From Diphasiastrum complanatum (taxonomy: Eukaryota; Streptophyta; Lycopodiopsida; Lycopodiales; Lycopodiaceae), in assembly GCA_029204225.1 (NCBI GenBank), contig CM055112.1:24789128-24853127 (forward strand): DNA of 64,000 nt, read 5' to 3'. A model generated the notes under the pieces. That model made no database searches. It was not told where the DNA came from and worked only from the letters and a program-made list of their open reading frames with translations. The position numbers and the translations under genes were made by a program. Positions 51,502-64,000 of the stretch are shown piece by piece. How positions within the stretch are numbered: position 1 is the stretch's first letter; each line of letters begins with the position of its first letter.

Positions 51502-52434
51502 TTATAAGGAATAATCATACACCATAATACTTGAAGAGAGAAGATATGTGCATCTTGTGTGATCATCCTCCTTTGAAATATTGGACATATAAGAAACATC
51601 AAGAGAGTTTTCACTCTCACTTGGATCCAATTTGTAGATGCCTTCAAATCTTGATCCATATGCAAGGATCTCACCATCCTTCTCGATCACACAATTGTCA
51701 ATATTGAAATTGACATCAAAGCCACTATCAAGAAGTTGGCCAACACTTAAGATGTTCTTTGTAAGATTTGGGACAAAAAGAACATTGTTGAGAAAGAGAT
51801 CTTTCAAAGATGCAAGCTTCAAGGGAATAATCCCTACTCCTTCAATATTTCGCCCATGCTTACTTGCAATGTATATGGTCTTCTTGACTCCATCATAAGG
51901 CATAATAGATGAAAAAGAGTGCTTGCAGCCACACATATGTGAAGATGCTCCACTATCAACATACCATGAGTCATCCTTGTTTAAGGTGGAAGAGGAGAGG
52001 CTTGATGCCATAAGAGAGCCTTCTCCATCACTTGCAATATAGTCTTCTTTCTCATTGGTGATGTTGGCTTGATTGAGTTGATTCTTCTTCTTGAAGCAAT
52101 TGGTGGCATAATGGCCTTTCTTGCCATAATAAAAGCACTTGATCATCTTCTTCTTGAGATTTGAATTAGAAGCATGAGAGGTATCCTCCTCCTCTACATC
52201 TTGGTCTTTAGCTTTGTCATTAGAGAAGTGACGGTGTTGCTTCTTACTCCTCTCTTTGTGCTTGGCAAATAGAACTTTGCCATCATCATGATTGAGTGAT
52301 AGCTTGTCCATCCTCAAGAGTTTATACTCTTGTCTTGATTCTTCAGAAATAAGTACACTTTGAAGGGCCTCCAACTTCCAAACTTGGTAGCTCCTCCTTA
52401 ATGGCATAGGATTGGACAAGGTTGTCATATTCAT
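51502..52434 (-). pseudogene. Copia gag C-terminus and protease
   Basis: 310 codons, minus strand. The zinc knuckle reads CFYYGKKGHYATNC, with the second Cys replaced by Tyr. The protease motif WYVDSGASSHM is present, then VLFVPNLTKNILSVGQLLDSG. It ends at a stop soon after YKLDPSE; the GAG-pre-integrase and integrase catalytic core (HxxxH, D, D, E) are absent. The first roughly 20 residues belong to a different frame of the same gag. Confidence 0.85.
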
Positions 52435-52905
52435 CTCTCAAGTCATTGCGAATGACTTGGACTAGCTCACTTTGATTGATTGAGTCACCAATACATGCAA
52501 GCTCCCTATGAATATCCTTGATTCTCAAAAATAATTAGATGCACTCTCATCACTCTTTTGACTACTTTGGAAGATTTGATTTCTAAGAGTGATGAGCCTA
52601 GAGGTGTTCTTAGCCTCATAGATGGACGTGAAACAATCCCAAGCTTCCTTGGATGTAGAACAATCACCAATCTCCCTTAATATCTCATTAGAGACATTCA
52701 TCTTAATGTAGTGGAGAGCCATCCTAGCTCTCTTCTTGTATTTTTGTACTTCTTGAAGGACTTGAGGCTCCTCCTCAATCCCAAGTACAATGTCCATCAC
52801 ATCTTGGAGTATCAAGATGGACTCCATCCTCAATTTCCATATTGAATAATTGGAAGTAGACAATCTCTCACTTGGTTGCAACAAGTATGAACTCATTGAA
52901 GTCAT
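52343..52905 (-). pseudogene. Copia gag N-terminus, frameshifted
   Basis: ATG at 52905 (minus): YLLQPSERLSTSNYSIWKLR, MESILILQDVMDIV, ALHYIKMNVSNEILREIGD, SKEAWDCFTSIYEAK. The frame ends at NYF*, and the next segment (RIKDIHRELACIGDSINQ, 52343-52528) is in another frame, so one shift lies near 52525. Very similar in layout to the gag at 27214. Confidence 0.88.
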
Positions 52906-53648
52906 GTAAAGTGGAGATAAATAAAAGTGATGAACAAAAAATGTTGCTTCTCTCTCACTATAGGATCCAATAATGGTATGCTACCATCTCCTATGCAAGA
53001 TCTTGCAACAAACTGTGAGATGATTCTCACTAGCTATCTCAATTTCTCCAAAACTAGATCTACTTCACATTAAATGATGGAGTATGGGCAAAGTCAGGAT
53101 CAAACACTCTTAGCACATGTGAAATACACTAAGAAACCAAGTTTGACTCAAATACAATTATATTGCATGAAACAAAATGGCTAAGATCTCAAAACAGTGC
53201 CAAGATCACATATAGATGAGATTGGTAAACATTCAACTATGATTTTAGATCAAACAAGCAATCTCTTGACCAAACCAAAGGTGTCCACCCAGGTCTAGGT
53301 GACCTACCTAACCCTCTTCAAAAGCTTATAACTTTTGATTGGCACAACCAAATGGAATGAAACTGATTGTCAGAAACTAGACAAAAATAGCTTCAAAACA
53401 AGCTATCTAGCAAGATTTTTGGATCAAACATGAAAGAGAACTCCCAAACTGAAGCTGGATGTTTCTCACACGTGTCTGAGCACCTGATTCCGTACAATAC
53501 CAGGTCAAACCCAATCAATGTCCTATTGATCTCTTTTGATCCAAAATTAGACAAGATAGCTAGGAAAATGGATCTTGACAATTTCTAGCTCAAGATTGAT
53601 GAATAGTTTTCACTCAAATGGATCAAAATGCATGGTAACCTTAGGTAG

Positions 53649-53660
53649 GCTCTGATACCA
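53649..53660 (-). other. Primer-binding site of the 49.9-54.5 kb copia
   Basis: The plus strand GGCTCTGATACCA is the complement of TGGTATCAGAGCC and touches the LTR at 53661. Confidence 0.92.
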
Positions 53661-54461
53661 TGTTGATTTCACATGTGTGGACTATCCACAACATGCACTT
53701 GTGATCTCCTAAGGTGTGTATATGCACCAAGATCAAGACTAGATTGAGATTCAAGATCTATCTTTGATTCTAGGGCAAAAATACACTACTACATGCATTC
53801 AATCACTTCCAACTCTCCCTCACACATGTGGGAAGTGTTCCAAAAGTAATCTAAGTAAAAACAAGCTAAAAATCTTCAATAGCTCTCGGTAGAGAGAGAA
53901 AGCTAAAAAATCACTTACACTCAAAATCCACACAATCTCAAAATCAATTTGATCCCGAGGAGTACAATGATACTAGTAGGTCCACACGCAACCACTATGC
54001 TTAACTATGATTGGACCTCACTTTTTCCACCTCTTAATCCTATTGGACCATTGATCCATTCACCTCTAAATTATATTGGACCATTTTCAAGCAAACCTCA
54101 AATTCTATTGGACCCTTCAAGGTTCCACCTCTAAATCCTATTGGACCTCTTAAACTTAATCAAACAAAAGCTTTACACTTGTCTACAATCTAATTGGCAT
54201 GCGTTTGGCCTCCTACTCTATTTTGGCTCAATAGTGGCATTACAAGTGGAAATGGATAATTTGCCATCTCTGCCAAATTTGACCCTATCAACATTCTACA
54301 CCTAAATGCTTGATTATGAAATTCTATGAGATCCCTATATCAAACATTTTTTTTTTAAATCACAATTCTCCACACATGGGAACATCCTCCACACATGTGA
54401 GATTCACTTACAAACTTCTTTCATAAAAAATACCAAGCTAAATTTTTGCCAATTTCTCACA
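53661..54461 (-). repeat. 5' LTR, 801 bp
   Basis: On the minus strand TGTGAGAAATTGGC...GAAATCAACA. It contains a short internal array of the motif CTATTGGACC (at about 54040-54150, several copies) and CACATGTG palindromes (for example 53673-53680 and 54392-54399). Confidence 0.9.
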
Positions 54462-55429
<968 letters not shown>

Positions 55430-57420
55430 CACTGTTATATTAAAATTGAGAAAGAACCATCATAAGTATGTTAAAGGTCCCATTCGACATTTGTACTAAA
55501 ACATACAAACTTGTATGATTTTGTATCGACGACTGATGATTTTTTGATGGCAACAGTGTTTTCTTTCAACCTAACACAACACCTATTAATAAAATTTGTA
55601 GGCTTTCATGAGCAAAAAGCCTACAATTCTATATGGCGAAGGCTCAATTTTTTTTTTCATGAAGGCTCAAATTTTTATACAGACCCTTAAAATATATCTA
55701 GTTATCCTTTTTACATAGGATTTCAATTGATTCAAACTTTGGGTCATTGTTTAGAAAATCCGGCAAGAATAGGAATGGAATCGATGTCTTTCTCCAAAAA
55801 CTAACTTTGTAAAAAACTTCTTCGAAGTTGACTTTTAAAATATCGGCTTTTTTTTTAATTTAAAAGCAAATTTGTTTATTGTTTTCAAATCCATGAAATT
55901 CTTGTGTAGTAGAGTATGTAACCTTTCATATAAAGCTAACGCAATAAATTAGGGTGATGCAATAATCAATTTCAAAAATTATGTTAAGTGTGTACATTTT
56001 GATATGTATTGGAATTTAATAATGATTAAGAAATACTTGTGTGACTTATGTATTTAAACGAAGTAAAATGCCAAGTTAACACTTTATTACGGGCCACTCA
56101 AAGAATGTATCAAATCTTGGAGCCAGACTAATTATTTTTGGAATGTTAAATAAAACAAGAATGATGCAGCATACCACAAAGGCCTTGCCATTAATGTGGT
56201 GTTTTAATATTTGTTAATATTGGACATGATAAATGACCATTAGTAACAATGCATAAACATCATTTTCTAGCTTTACATTGTTGTTTAGTAATTGAAATGT
56301 GTTTTTTTTTCCCATTTTGGATTTCAACATTGACTATTTTGTGATTTGAATAATGTCAATCTTGACTTAAGTCAACATTTATAATTTCAGTACTTACTAT
56401 ATAATATGAATGATTTTGGATTTTCAACAATTGTAGCCTTCATGTCACAATAATAATTATTATCTTTATATTTGAGTATTTTCCATGTCAAGATCTCACA
56501 ATCTATAATCAATATTGCAATTAGTTTTAACAAAAGTAATGACAAATTTTATTATTAAGTATTTGTAGTTTCATAGCTCACTATAAAAATTTTAGATTAT
56601 TGTTCATGAAAGTCATCGTAAATTATATGATGAATATTACGATTTCATGATGCACATTCACTTTCAGAAAATTAATATTATAATTTATTGTTTATGATGT
56701 GATGAAACTACTCATAAACTTTGTAGTTTTCGATTTCACAACTAAATGCACAAGAATGGACACAATTTGTGCAATTACAAATATCGTGATTCACTATTCA
56801 CTAATTCCATAATTTAATATAATCTATAAAATTTATATTCAATATCAAGAAAAGTCACAATTTATTATTTATGATTTAACTTTCATAATTTGGGTAATTA
56901 GAAAAGTCGTTGTTCATTATTTACAATTGCACTATCAAAAATGTCAAGATTCAGTATCCATAGTTGATATTTTACAAAAGTCATGATTGACTACTCGCAA
57001 TTTAATATTGACAAAGACAGTTCACAATAATGGTATTCATCATTTAAATATACTTGTAATTTTATAATCATTTTTCATAATGATGATGTTCACAATTACA
57101 TATAGATGATTTACGATTAGTATTCACAGTTTCATGACAAGCTCTGCCAACAAATAATAAACCATGAGAAAGGAGTGTTTTAACAAAAGTATGTTGAGAA
57201 CGTATTTCTTAAGTGCTTCTAGCCCAATGAGGGTCGAATTACGTAATGCCAAAGTAAAGTGGGTTGGATACCATCTGAGAACGAGAGAGAGGGGGCGGGG
57301 TGGGGGGGGTTGCCCATGTAGCATTTGAAGTAGATACCAAAGTAGGACTAATTTTAATCCCGAGGACTTCAGCTATCAAAATATCATGTGAAACTGTGGT
57401 AGTGACCATGTGAACATTAT
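55430..57420 (+). repeat. AT-rich repeat R, copy 5
   Basis: R landmarks in order with a deletion before AACGCAATAAATTAGGG (about 55936) and another near 57108. Ends with GA/G tract 57282-57309. Continues into the SAP copy 5 upstream region. Confidence 0.88.
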
Positions 57421-58507
57421 GAGGTACCTTCCTTTAAAAACCTCAATGCTTGGAGTATCAAAGGGTACAATGTCATACATTGTAGTGGAACACTACATGG
57501 ACTTTCTGGAACACTAATGTTTAAAAGAAAACTCTGAAAATTTTAATAAAAAAACCCTTAATTCATTAAAAAACACCTGATTAGCAGTAACAAGAAAATA
57601 TACATACTGTCTAAAAGAATTTATACTAAAAAAGTTAAAAAATAAAAACAGGATAAATCATGTGTTTTATTCAAAAATTTCAAAAAAAAAATTGAGTGCA
57701 CATTCCAAATAACCCCCAATGCTTTTTTCAAAAATGCGTTCCAGAACAAGGCCTTGCAATTATTGTGTACATCTATAACTACACAAGTTTGATGATGAAA
57801 TGGATCATGTAGAGTTTGTGTGAGATGAAGATCCTTTTGATTCTCATACATTGCACTCAAGGCATCAATCTTTCTTGTACCTGCAAGATCAACAATTGCA
57901 ACCTCACTAATCATGTGCTTCATTGCTCTCGAAAGAATTATTGAGGGCTCCAATCTCTTAAGGGTCCAACGACAGACTTTAGGTCTGCCACATGGTCACG
58001 CCAACTGAGGGCTAAAGACGTGGTGGCCACAGCTATAAAAGGCCGAAACCCTCAAGCACATAATTAGTCGTCAATTGTGATATGAGATGGAGCATAGCCG
58101 AAGGAATGCGTCATCTATGATATCTGCTCACTGAGCCATTGTAGGAAGGTTTCAGTTCTCTCCTGCTCACGATTTCGTTTTTTTGCCTTGTTGTGTATCT
58201 GTTGTGTCTTGAAAGCTATGGCTATAATGCACCTTCTGTCAATGCTTTGGTAAATATTAAGCATAAATCAAGTTGGAGTTCATTTCCTTCAATTTTGTCT
58301 ACTGTCGAAGATCTTGTTGCAATAAACTTGCCCTTGTTCGCAGTGCATTGTGTATTCACGTCCAGGAAGACACGCAATTAGCAGCAAACCTTTCGTTGCT
58401 AGGTCCGTGTACACGCCTTCAAAGCAGAACAGGTACCTGTGAAGCAGATAGCTCCCGAAGGGTTGTGTAATTAAGGCGCAAATAAATGTCGGGGGAAAGT
58501 TGGAAGC
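57421..58507 (+). promoter_or_regulatory. SAP copy 5 upstream region with TATA box
   Basis: Matches 15319-16317. TATAAAAGG is intact near 58034-58042, preceded by GACGTGGTGGCCAC. It retains the uninterrupted GGGGAAAGTTGGAAGC that the 929 bp element hit in copy 4. Confidence 0.65.
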
Positions 58508-58849
58508 ATGACAATGATGGAAGGCACCACCAGGCTCCTGAAAGGCCTGTTCTTTGTGCGAATAATTGTGGATTTTTTTGGGAGTAAGGAACTTGTGTTC
58601 ACAAAGTGTTACACATCAAATTATGTCATCAGGCGAGACAACAACTTCACTGGAATGAGTTTTGAGGGAGCTGCCACGACGTTAGAAACACCAAACTTTG
58701 AATTGACATCCTCCCGGCCGGTTGATTTACTGAGGGAAGGTAGAGACGTAGTTACAGTTGCATCACATATTGAGCTTGCTAACATTGGAAAACCTGCCGC
58801 TGGCGTTTCGACAGAAGCTACCACATCTCATGATCCTAGATCTGGTTAG
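58508..58849 (+). pseudogene. SAP copy 5: truncated, A20 broken, AN1 absent
   Basis: In A20 an extra T lengthens the T run (GGATTTTTTTGGG) and an eight-base deletion removes the ACACAATG that encodes TMN, so the finger is garbled. The linker ([10 protein letters not shown]...STEA) is readable in the 58508 frame. At SHDPR (about 58838) SAP sequence stops and inverted G gag begins, so the AN1 finger was never retained here. Confidence 0.88.
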
Positions 58850-59451
58850 ATTGCCTATCTAAAGATTCAATACTTCTCAAATTTTCTCTAGCGTTACAAT
58901 AACTCCACGGTTTATTCTTGTGAAATTTCTGCTTGCCACCTGTAAAGAGGGTATGTTCTACATCACCAGATTTGTGATGCAACTCTTCCTGAAGAAGAAT
59001 CATACTAATGGACTGCGGCTCCATCTATTGAGTACCACTACCAAATATTGATGTCTAGTGATCAAATGACTCTGGAAGGCAGTTAAGAAATGACTCTGGA
59101 AGGCAGTTAAGAAGCATCATGACTGTTTCTTCATCACTCACCACCGATCCAACCGCAACAAACTATTCAATAAGCACCTGCAGCTTTGTGAAATGAAAGG
59201 ACATCATGTCACCCTCTGTCATTTTCATGGTGATCAGCTTCTTGCATAGATAAAAATGATTAGTAACTCTTTTAGTCTCATATGTTGAGGCTAATGTGTC
59301 CCAAGCCTCCATTGCCGACTTCAATCAACAGAAGCCACCTCTCATGACTCAATAACTATTGGAAAAGGTAAATTTCAAGAGGAAGTCACATGTAGGATCA
59401 ATCATGCATTGAGAATTTTTTTTACTTGCCATGGATACTACATAGATACCT
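58838..59451 (-). pseudogene. G-family gag, inverted, with leader
   Basis: Minus strand: KSAMEAWDTLASTYETKRVT, LITMKMTEGDMMSFHFTKLQ, VGSVVSDEETVMMLLNCLPE, MILLQEELHHKSGDVEHTLF, GGKQKFHKNKPWSY. A 24 bp tandem duplication (AATGACTCTGGAAGGCAG unit, 59065-59112) disrupts the centre. This copy preserves the empty sites of the 34846-39232 copia and of the 10926-12028 solo LTR. It is the best-preserved N-terminal two-thirds of this gag in the window. Confidence 0.85.
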
Positions 59452-59579
59452 TGTTATACACATGATCATAGGGAGTGTGGAAAATGGCACATTCCAAAGC
59501 AATCTCCCAAAAGAACAACCTTATGAACCTTGAGTGAATGAGATTTAAGATCAGAAGAGAAGAAAGATACCCCGCCTCG

Positions 59580-59693
<114 letters not shown>

Positions 59694-60433
59694 AGGACTA
59701 TGCCATTTTTACTAGGATTGAATAAGAATGTTCTTTGTGAGCCTTGACATTAGATCACACTCACTTGAATTCTTCACAAGCACGTACTTATTCACAAATT
59801 ATGTGGGTAGTAAAATAGTACCTACTAAAAAACAACTGAGCAAAACATCTTGCCTTCAGCCTTGTTATGTATTTCAAAGTCCAAATCATTCAATAAATAT
59901 TTCATACATTAATCCAAAACATAGCTTTCTCCGAACTATTCTAAAATATAAGTAAAAGGAATTGGTACTCCCTTACCTCATATATACAAGGATGAATCAT
60001 GCAAGTGTATGCCCCATGAATCATGCACCTTATATGCCCCTTCCTACTGCACGTAGGTTCCATTAAATAGAAATACTAACTAACTCTATGACCGAACAAT
60101 CAACTCTGTATTGTGAAAGTTTGTTCGATATGAGCGTATATGTACTTTCCCTCAAACACAACAGTGACATATGGATACGAAATCCATGCACTCTTATACT
60201 CGAATTAAATGAAAATAGATTAAGGCTAATTTATAAACTAGAGTATCATAGCAAGCGAGTCACAAATCTGCACGAATGTTGCTATCTAATTTCCAAGGCC
60301 CATTACCCACACATCAGATTTGATTTTGCTAAGCTTCAATTACGAGGAGGTATAAGAAACATATATTGAGATCAAACAATTTATACCTTTAGAGAATTCA
60401 CATAGCATCGCACAGAAAAGATAGATAGCATAG

Positions 60434-60575
<142 letters not shown>

Positions 60576-60765
60576 TAACTAACTACATTCTTATTAACTG
60601 ATTAATGAGAGAAGAGCGAACTGTACATACATAAAGAGAGTGAAGTGGTCTAATCGTCATGTGACGTTTGGGACCTCTCTTTTAACTAGTTATTTAGTCA
60701 TGTGTGAATACCCACATTATTGTTCTTAACACTTGACCTGAAATCGTCAATGCAATGAGGAGATA

Positions 60766-62038
60766 TGTGATGCCACGAAAATGTTAAATATTGAATATCA
60801 ATATAAATATGGCATGATATACTCGAAAATGAAGATATGAGCTGGTTAAGTATAAATCATGAAGAGGCCTAAGTCATTTTTCGGGAATATATCTCCTAAG
60901 TACTTGCCTTGTAATTAAGGGCAAGACCTTTAAAAGGAAAAGACATTGTCTTGGATAACCTTTACTTGGTCGTCCATACGAAACGACTAGATACGAAAAG
61001 ACATGTTAAACTAGAGTAAACTTTAAGTCATAGTTTAGTATATCTCCTATGGTATAGTTGAACGTATTTTCAGTCTAATTGTTAACTAGACCCTTTTGCG
61101 GGAGCGACGCACCCATTGTTTAAGAGGTGTGTTTGTTCGCTCCGTAGAACATATATAGATCTCACACTTCAGTTTCGATCATCGAGAGAAAAGAGTTTAT
61201 GCTTATGTAAGAGATTGAAGAAGTGAATAGAGTTATGAAAGTTATTCTCTCTTATCTTTGTTCTCCGCACTGCTGAGTGTGAGTGATCTTGAGTCTGCTA
61301 ACAATCTCTAACGTATTTTATGAATTACTCTATGATCAGACAAACGCTCTAATGCATTACAATCATTTGTTGTGTATCCGTAAAGCATGCTCTAAAAAAT
61401 TGTCTTCAAACCATCTTATTCGTCTGTCGCGAATACTTTCTTTTCGGCACTCGAATAACGACTATCTTTGGTACAGTCTAGCATGATCATTGAATCAAGC
61501 TGTATGTATACATATGAGATGACAGTCCCTGTATGAAGAATTGAGTCTTTGATCTGTTTTTCCTTATTGGCATTGACATAAGTTTCTAACGTGTTCTAAA
61601 ACTCTTCGTGTTCTTTAACCATTAAGTTGGGCTTTAGTTGTTGAGGACTTCTGTTTAGAAACGAATAAGTTTGCGAACGCGATTAATTAAGTGTCTGCAC
61701 AGTCGCGAATACATCAAACAATTCTCGATTCTCTGTTGACACCTTAATCAGCCAGGGTGTAGTACTGTTGTACCACTCTGATAACATCTCATTTGTAGAA
61801 CGCGCTTCCTTCGATTCGATAGAGGCCAGATTGTTGTTCTGAATTTATTAACATTACCCATTCCAAACATAAGTAATATTGGTTACTTTTTAATGTCTGT
61901 CGACAACTAGAATAATGTTCGAAACCACTTGCCATAATTGTACCAAATACATAACTTTCTAACAATGTCCTCTGTGGGAACGACATTATTTACTATAAAA
62001 TTTATATTAATCTTGTTGGTATAGTACGACATATACCA
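60766..62038 (+). repeat. 5' LTR of the gypsy element (about 1.27 kb)
   Basis: Starts TGTGATGCCACG where SAP-flank homology stops, ends near TATACCA just before the primer site. A TATATAGATC promoter-like motif lies near 61151. The boundaries are estimated from homology and from the primer site. Confidence 0.65.
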
Positions 62039-62113
62039 ATTTTTGGCGCCGTTGCCGAGGATAGTTTAGGAAACTTTTAAGAAATTTGACAAATCCATCT
62101 CCATATCTAGTGT

Positions 62114-63380
62114 ATGTCAGATAGAGAATCCAGATTAGAACGATACTGTAAGCTTAGAGAGGAATTTTTACGAAGACAAAGTGAGAGTACTAGTCGAAAA
62201 AATCTAGACGAAATCAATTAAATACAATTAGTTTAAAGGGACTTCTTCCGATGATGCAGATAGCTATGTCTCACAATTCGAGTCAATCGCTAATGCGAAT
62301 AATGAGAGAACTGACGTAGACAAACTACGAATCTTCCCTGGTCTGCTAAGAAAGTAAGCGCGCATCCGGTATAGCCAAGTTGAACCAGGCCGTGTAGGAA
62401 CCTGGTACTTGCTGAAAGATGCATTTCTAAACTAGTTCAGAGAGATCAGTTACAAATCTAGAATTCTCGGACGTCTGAACAATGTTCAGAAGAAGAGTAA
62501 AGAATCTCTTCGCAAATATACACGTAAGGTTAAAAATCTCATAGGAAAACTAACTGGTGTATATCCCACGGATATGCAGATCGAATGGTTTTTGGCTGGT
62601 TTACCACCAAAGATTGATCGGTATTGCAAACAAGGGGACATGACCTCCTTAGCAGCAGTAATAGCTAGTGCCGAAAATTTTGAGACCTCAAAACTAGCAC
62701 CAAAAACGAGGATCAACTAAGAAATCTCGAAAGTTGAAGTCTGATTCTAGTGACAACGATGATGATTCAGATTCTGATTCAAGTACTAGTTCTTCAAGCT
62801 CGGAATCTGACAGCAGCAATTTATCAGAATCAGAAGCTGACAAAGAGAGAGAAAGAATAAACGATGAACTAAACGAAAGGATGACACAGAAGCTGTCGAG
62901 GATAAGTCGTCAACATCCAAAGTGGAAAAGTTTAATGACTTATAAGTGCAGATCTCTGAAGTTGCAGATTAAAAGACCAAAAGCGTCTTCCAACTCAGGA
63001 ATGTGGTGTACGAAATGTGGAACTTCTGGACACACTAAGGAAGACTCCACTACTGTGAATGTCAAATACATTGAAGATCTTGCCCAGGAGGTACTTTTTA
63101 TTCTTCAAAATGATGCGACTACTAACTATGTACAGGGTAATGTAGCATCAGCCCAGCAGGACAGACCCCAAGTTCGCACCAAGAACACATAATCTCCTGA
63201 ATTTGTTGGATCATCGAAGTCTCAAACCGCGACTAAAGCAGTTTCGGGCAACTGCTACAACTGTGGAGATCCGGGACATTTTTCTCCTGACTGTTCTCAA
63301 CCGCAAAAGCTGATTGGCTATGTACCATTATGCTCAAATTGCAGAGAGCCTGGCCACAAGTATCTTGACTGCCCTTAGCC
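62114..63380 (+). pseudogene. Gypsy gag with zinc knuckles, degraded
   Basis: The ATG near 62114 gives MSDRESRLERYCKLREEFL, followed after shifts by SYVSQFESIANANNER, SLRKYTRKVKNLIGKL, IEWFLAGLPPKIDRY, which is capsid-domain text. The 62734-63192 frame adds an Asp/Ser-rich tract. Knuckle 1 (CTKCGTSGHTKEDS) has Ser in place of the last Cys. Knuckles 2 (CYNCGDPGHFSPDC, from 63253) and 3 (CSNCREPGHKYLDC, from 63331) are complete. Several in-frame stops. Confidence 0.82.
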
Positions 63381-64000
63381 GTAGAAGCCGTGACCCAAAT
63401 ATCAGTAGGTAGCAACACCAGCTGCTGCAGACACGAAAGCGAAAGCTACGACTGATGCTGTTGTATAGAGAATTGACATTATTGAAGAAAAATTGGCAAA
63501 GAGAGAAGATCAGTTTTGGCCAAGCCATGTGGAGAAATTATTCAAAGTCACAACGAGAAGCAAAAGCTCCCTCGAAAACCTGATCAAAAATCTTTCACAA
63601 AACACAGAAAATCCTCGAAGAAGAAATCCTCTAGCAAAACAACGAACAAATTTATGACTAAAGAAGATCTCAAAGATGACCCCTGACTATGACCGTGATG
63701 CTGCAAAGTTATTTGCAAAAGATATCTTGGCAGAAGCAAAGGAAATCATCAACGCTGAAACTTCAAACAACTGCTGCAGGGAAGGTGGTCACTTTTGAGG
63801 AAGAGGACGAAGAAATCGCGCCGACGAAATTGTCTAGTGTTGTTATCGATAAACCAACCTCAAATCGAAGACGAAAGAATATGACATCGTGACTTATATT
63901 GGATCCCTTCATTTAAACATTACTTTTGAGCAACTATTGGCTGATAACACTTATTACAGAAAGCAACCTAAAGGCCTTTCTGTGCCCAAAAAGAAGAAAA
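63381..64000 (+). pseudogene. Gypsy spacer between gag and protease, partial
   Basis: Lys/Glu/Ser-rich text with stops (IIEEKLAKREDQFW, KDILAEAKEIINAE), then YDIVTYIGSLHLNITFEQLL close to the window end. That block precedes the protease in related elements. The protease itself is not reached. Confidence 0.55.

Larger units (their letters stand above)
49869..54461 (-). mobile_element. Minus-strand copia with truncated 3' LTR and no RT
   Basis: The 5' LTR is 53661-54461 (801 bp, TG...CA on the minus strand) with a primer site at its left edge (53649-53660). The 3' LTR survives only as 49869-50214. A polypurine tract (plus strand CTCCTCCTC) begins at 50215. The interior has gag, protease and a piece of integrase; the integrase core and RT are missing. 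A target duplication cannot be scored because the left LTR end is lost. Confidence 0.9.
60766..64000 (+). mobile_element. Ty3/gypsy element, left part, continues beyond the window
   Basis: The 5' LTR is 60766-62038, with a primer-site block TGGCGCCGTTGCC at 62044-62056 (typical of several plant gypsy lineages). Gag with three zinc knuckles follows, then sequence leading towards protease. Stops throughout gag indicate a dead copy. The right side is not in the window. Confidence 0.85.

Noticed and set aside
49869-54461. Target-site duplication for the 50-54 kb copia
   Set aside because: The left LTR is truncated at 49869 against LTR-G sequence, so the true left flank is lost and no duplication can be claimed.

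Overview
The window is repeat-dominated nuclear DNA of a land plant. The support is plant-type LTR retrotransposons whose primer-binding sites read TGGTATCAGAGC (initiator-Met tRNA), Ty3/gypsy pieces with a TGGCGCCGTTGCC primer site, and five copies of a plant-style A20/AN1 zinc-finger (stress-associated protein, SAP) gene. I cannot name the species. The only gene of apparent host origin is the SAP gene. Almost everything else is transposon, LTR, AT-rich repeat or (GA/CT)n microsatellite. No tRNA, rRNA, CRISPR or bacterial operon is visible. || Layout. 1-4029: end of a copia element and its LTR, a broken minus-strand copia with its LTR, SAP copy 1 (minus, broken), and another LTR with primer site. 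5.7-13.9 kb: AT-rich repeat R1, LTR-G and gag pieces, a 1.1 kb solo LTR (target duplication GGCTT) and a truncated minus-strand copia. 14.1-16.9 kb: minisatellite, gypsy gag fragment and SAP copy 2, the only intact copy (181 aa). 17-25 kb: a 701 bp solo LTR (AAAAT), then inverted repeat R2 split by a 4,440 bp TG...CA insertion (TAGTT). 25.7-31.9 kb: a nearly full-length young copia (TTTTG) inside gypsy debris. 33-41 kb: inverted LTR-G, SAP copy 3 and an internally deleted minus-strand copia (CTCTT). 41-49.6 kb: R3, R4, then SAP copy 4 with a 929 bp gag-only retroelement (AGTTG) between its promoter and its reading frame. 49.9-54.5 kb: minus-strand copia with one truncated LTR and a non-canonical long reading frame. 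55-60.8 kb: R5, truncated SAP copy 5, inverted gag and LTR-G. 60.8-64 kb: left half of a decayed gypsy element that runs off the window. || How the parts relate. Three modules recur in different orders and orientations: (i) R, an AT-rich block of about 2 kb; (ii) SAP with roughly 1 kb of upstream sequence holding a TATA box; (iii) LTR-G plus a copia-type gag without pol. Where R and SAP are present together they sit inside the LTR-G sequence, and (GA)n tracts often lie at the module joints. I read this as a composite, gene-bearing non-autonomous repeat that was amplified by segmental duplication and GA-tract recombination and then hit by later retrotransposons. Several later insertions can be polarised because a paralogous copy in the same window keeps the empty site.
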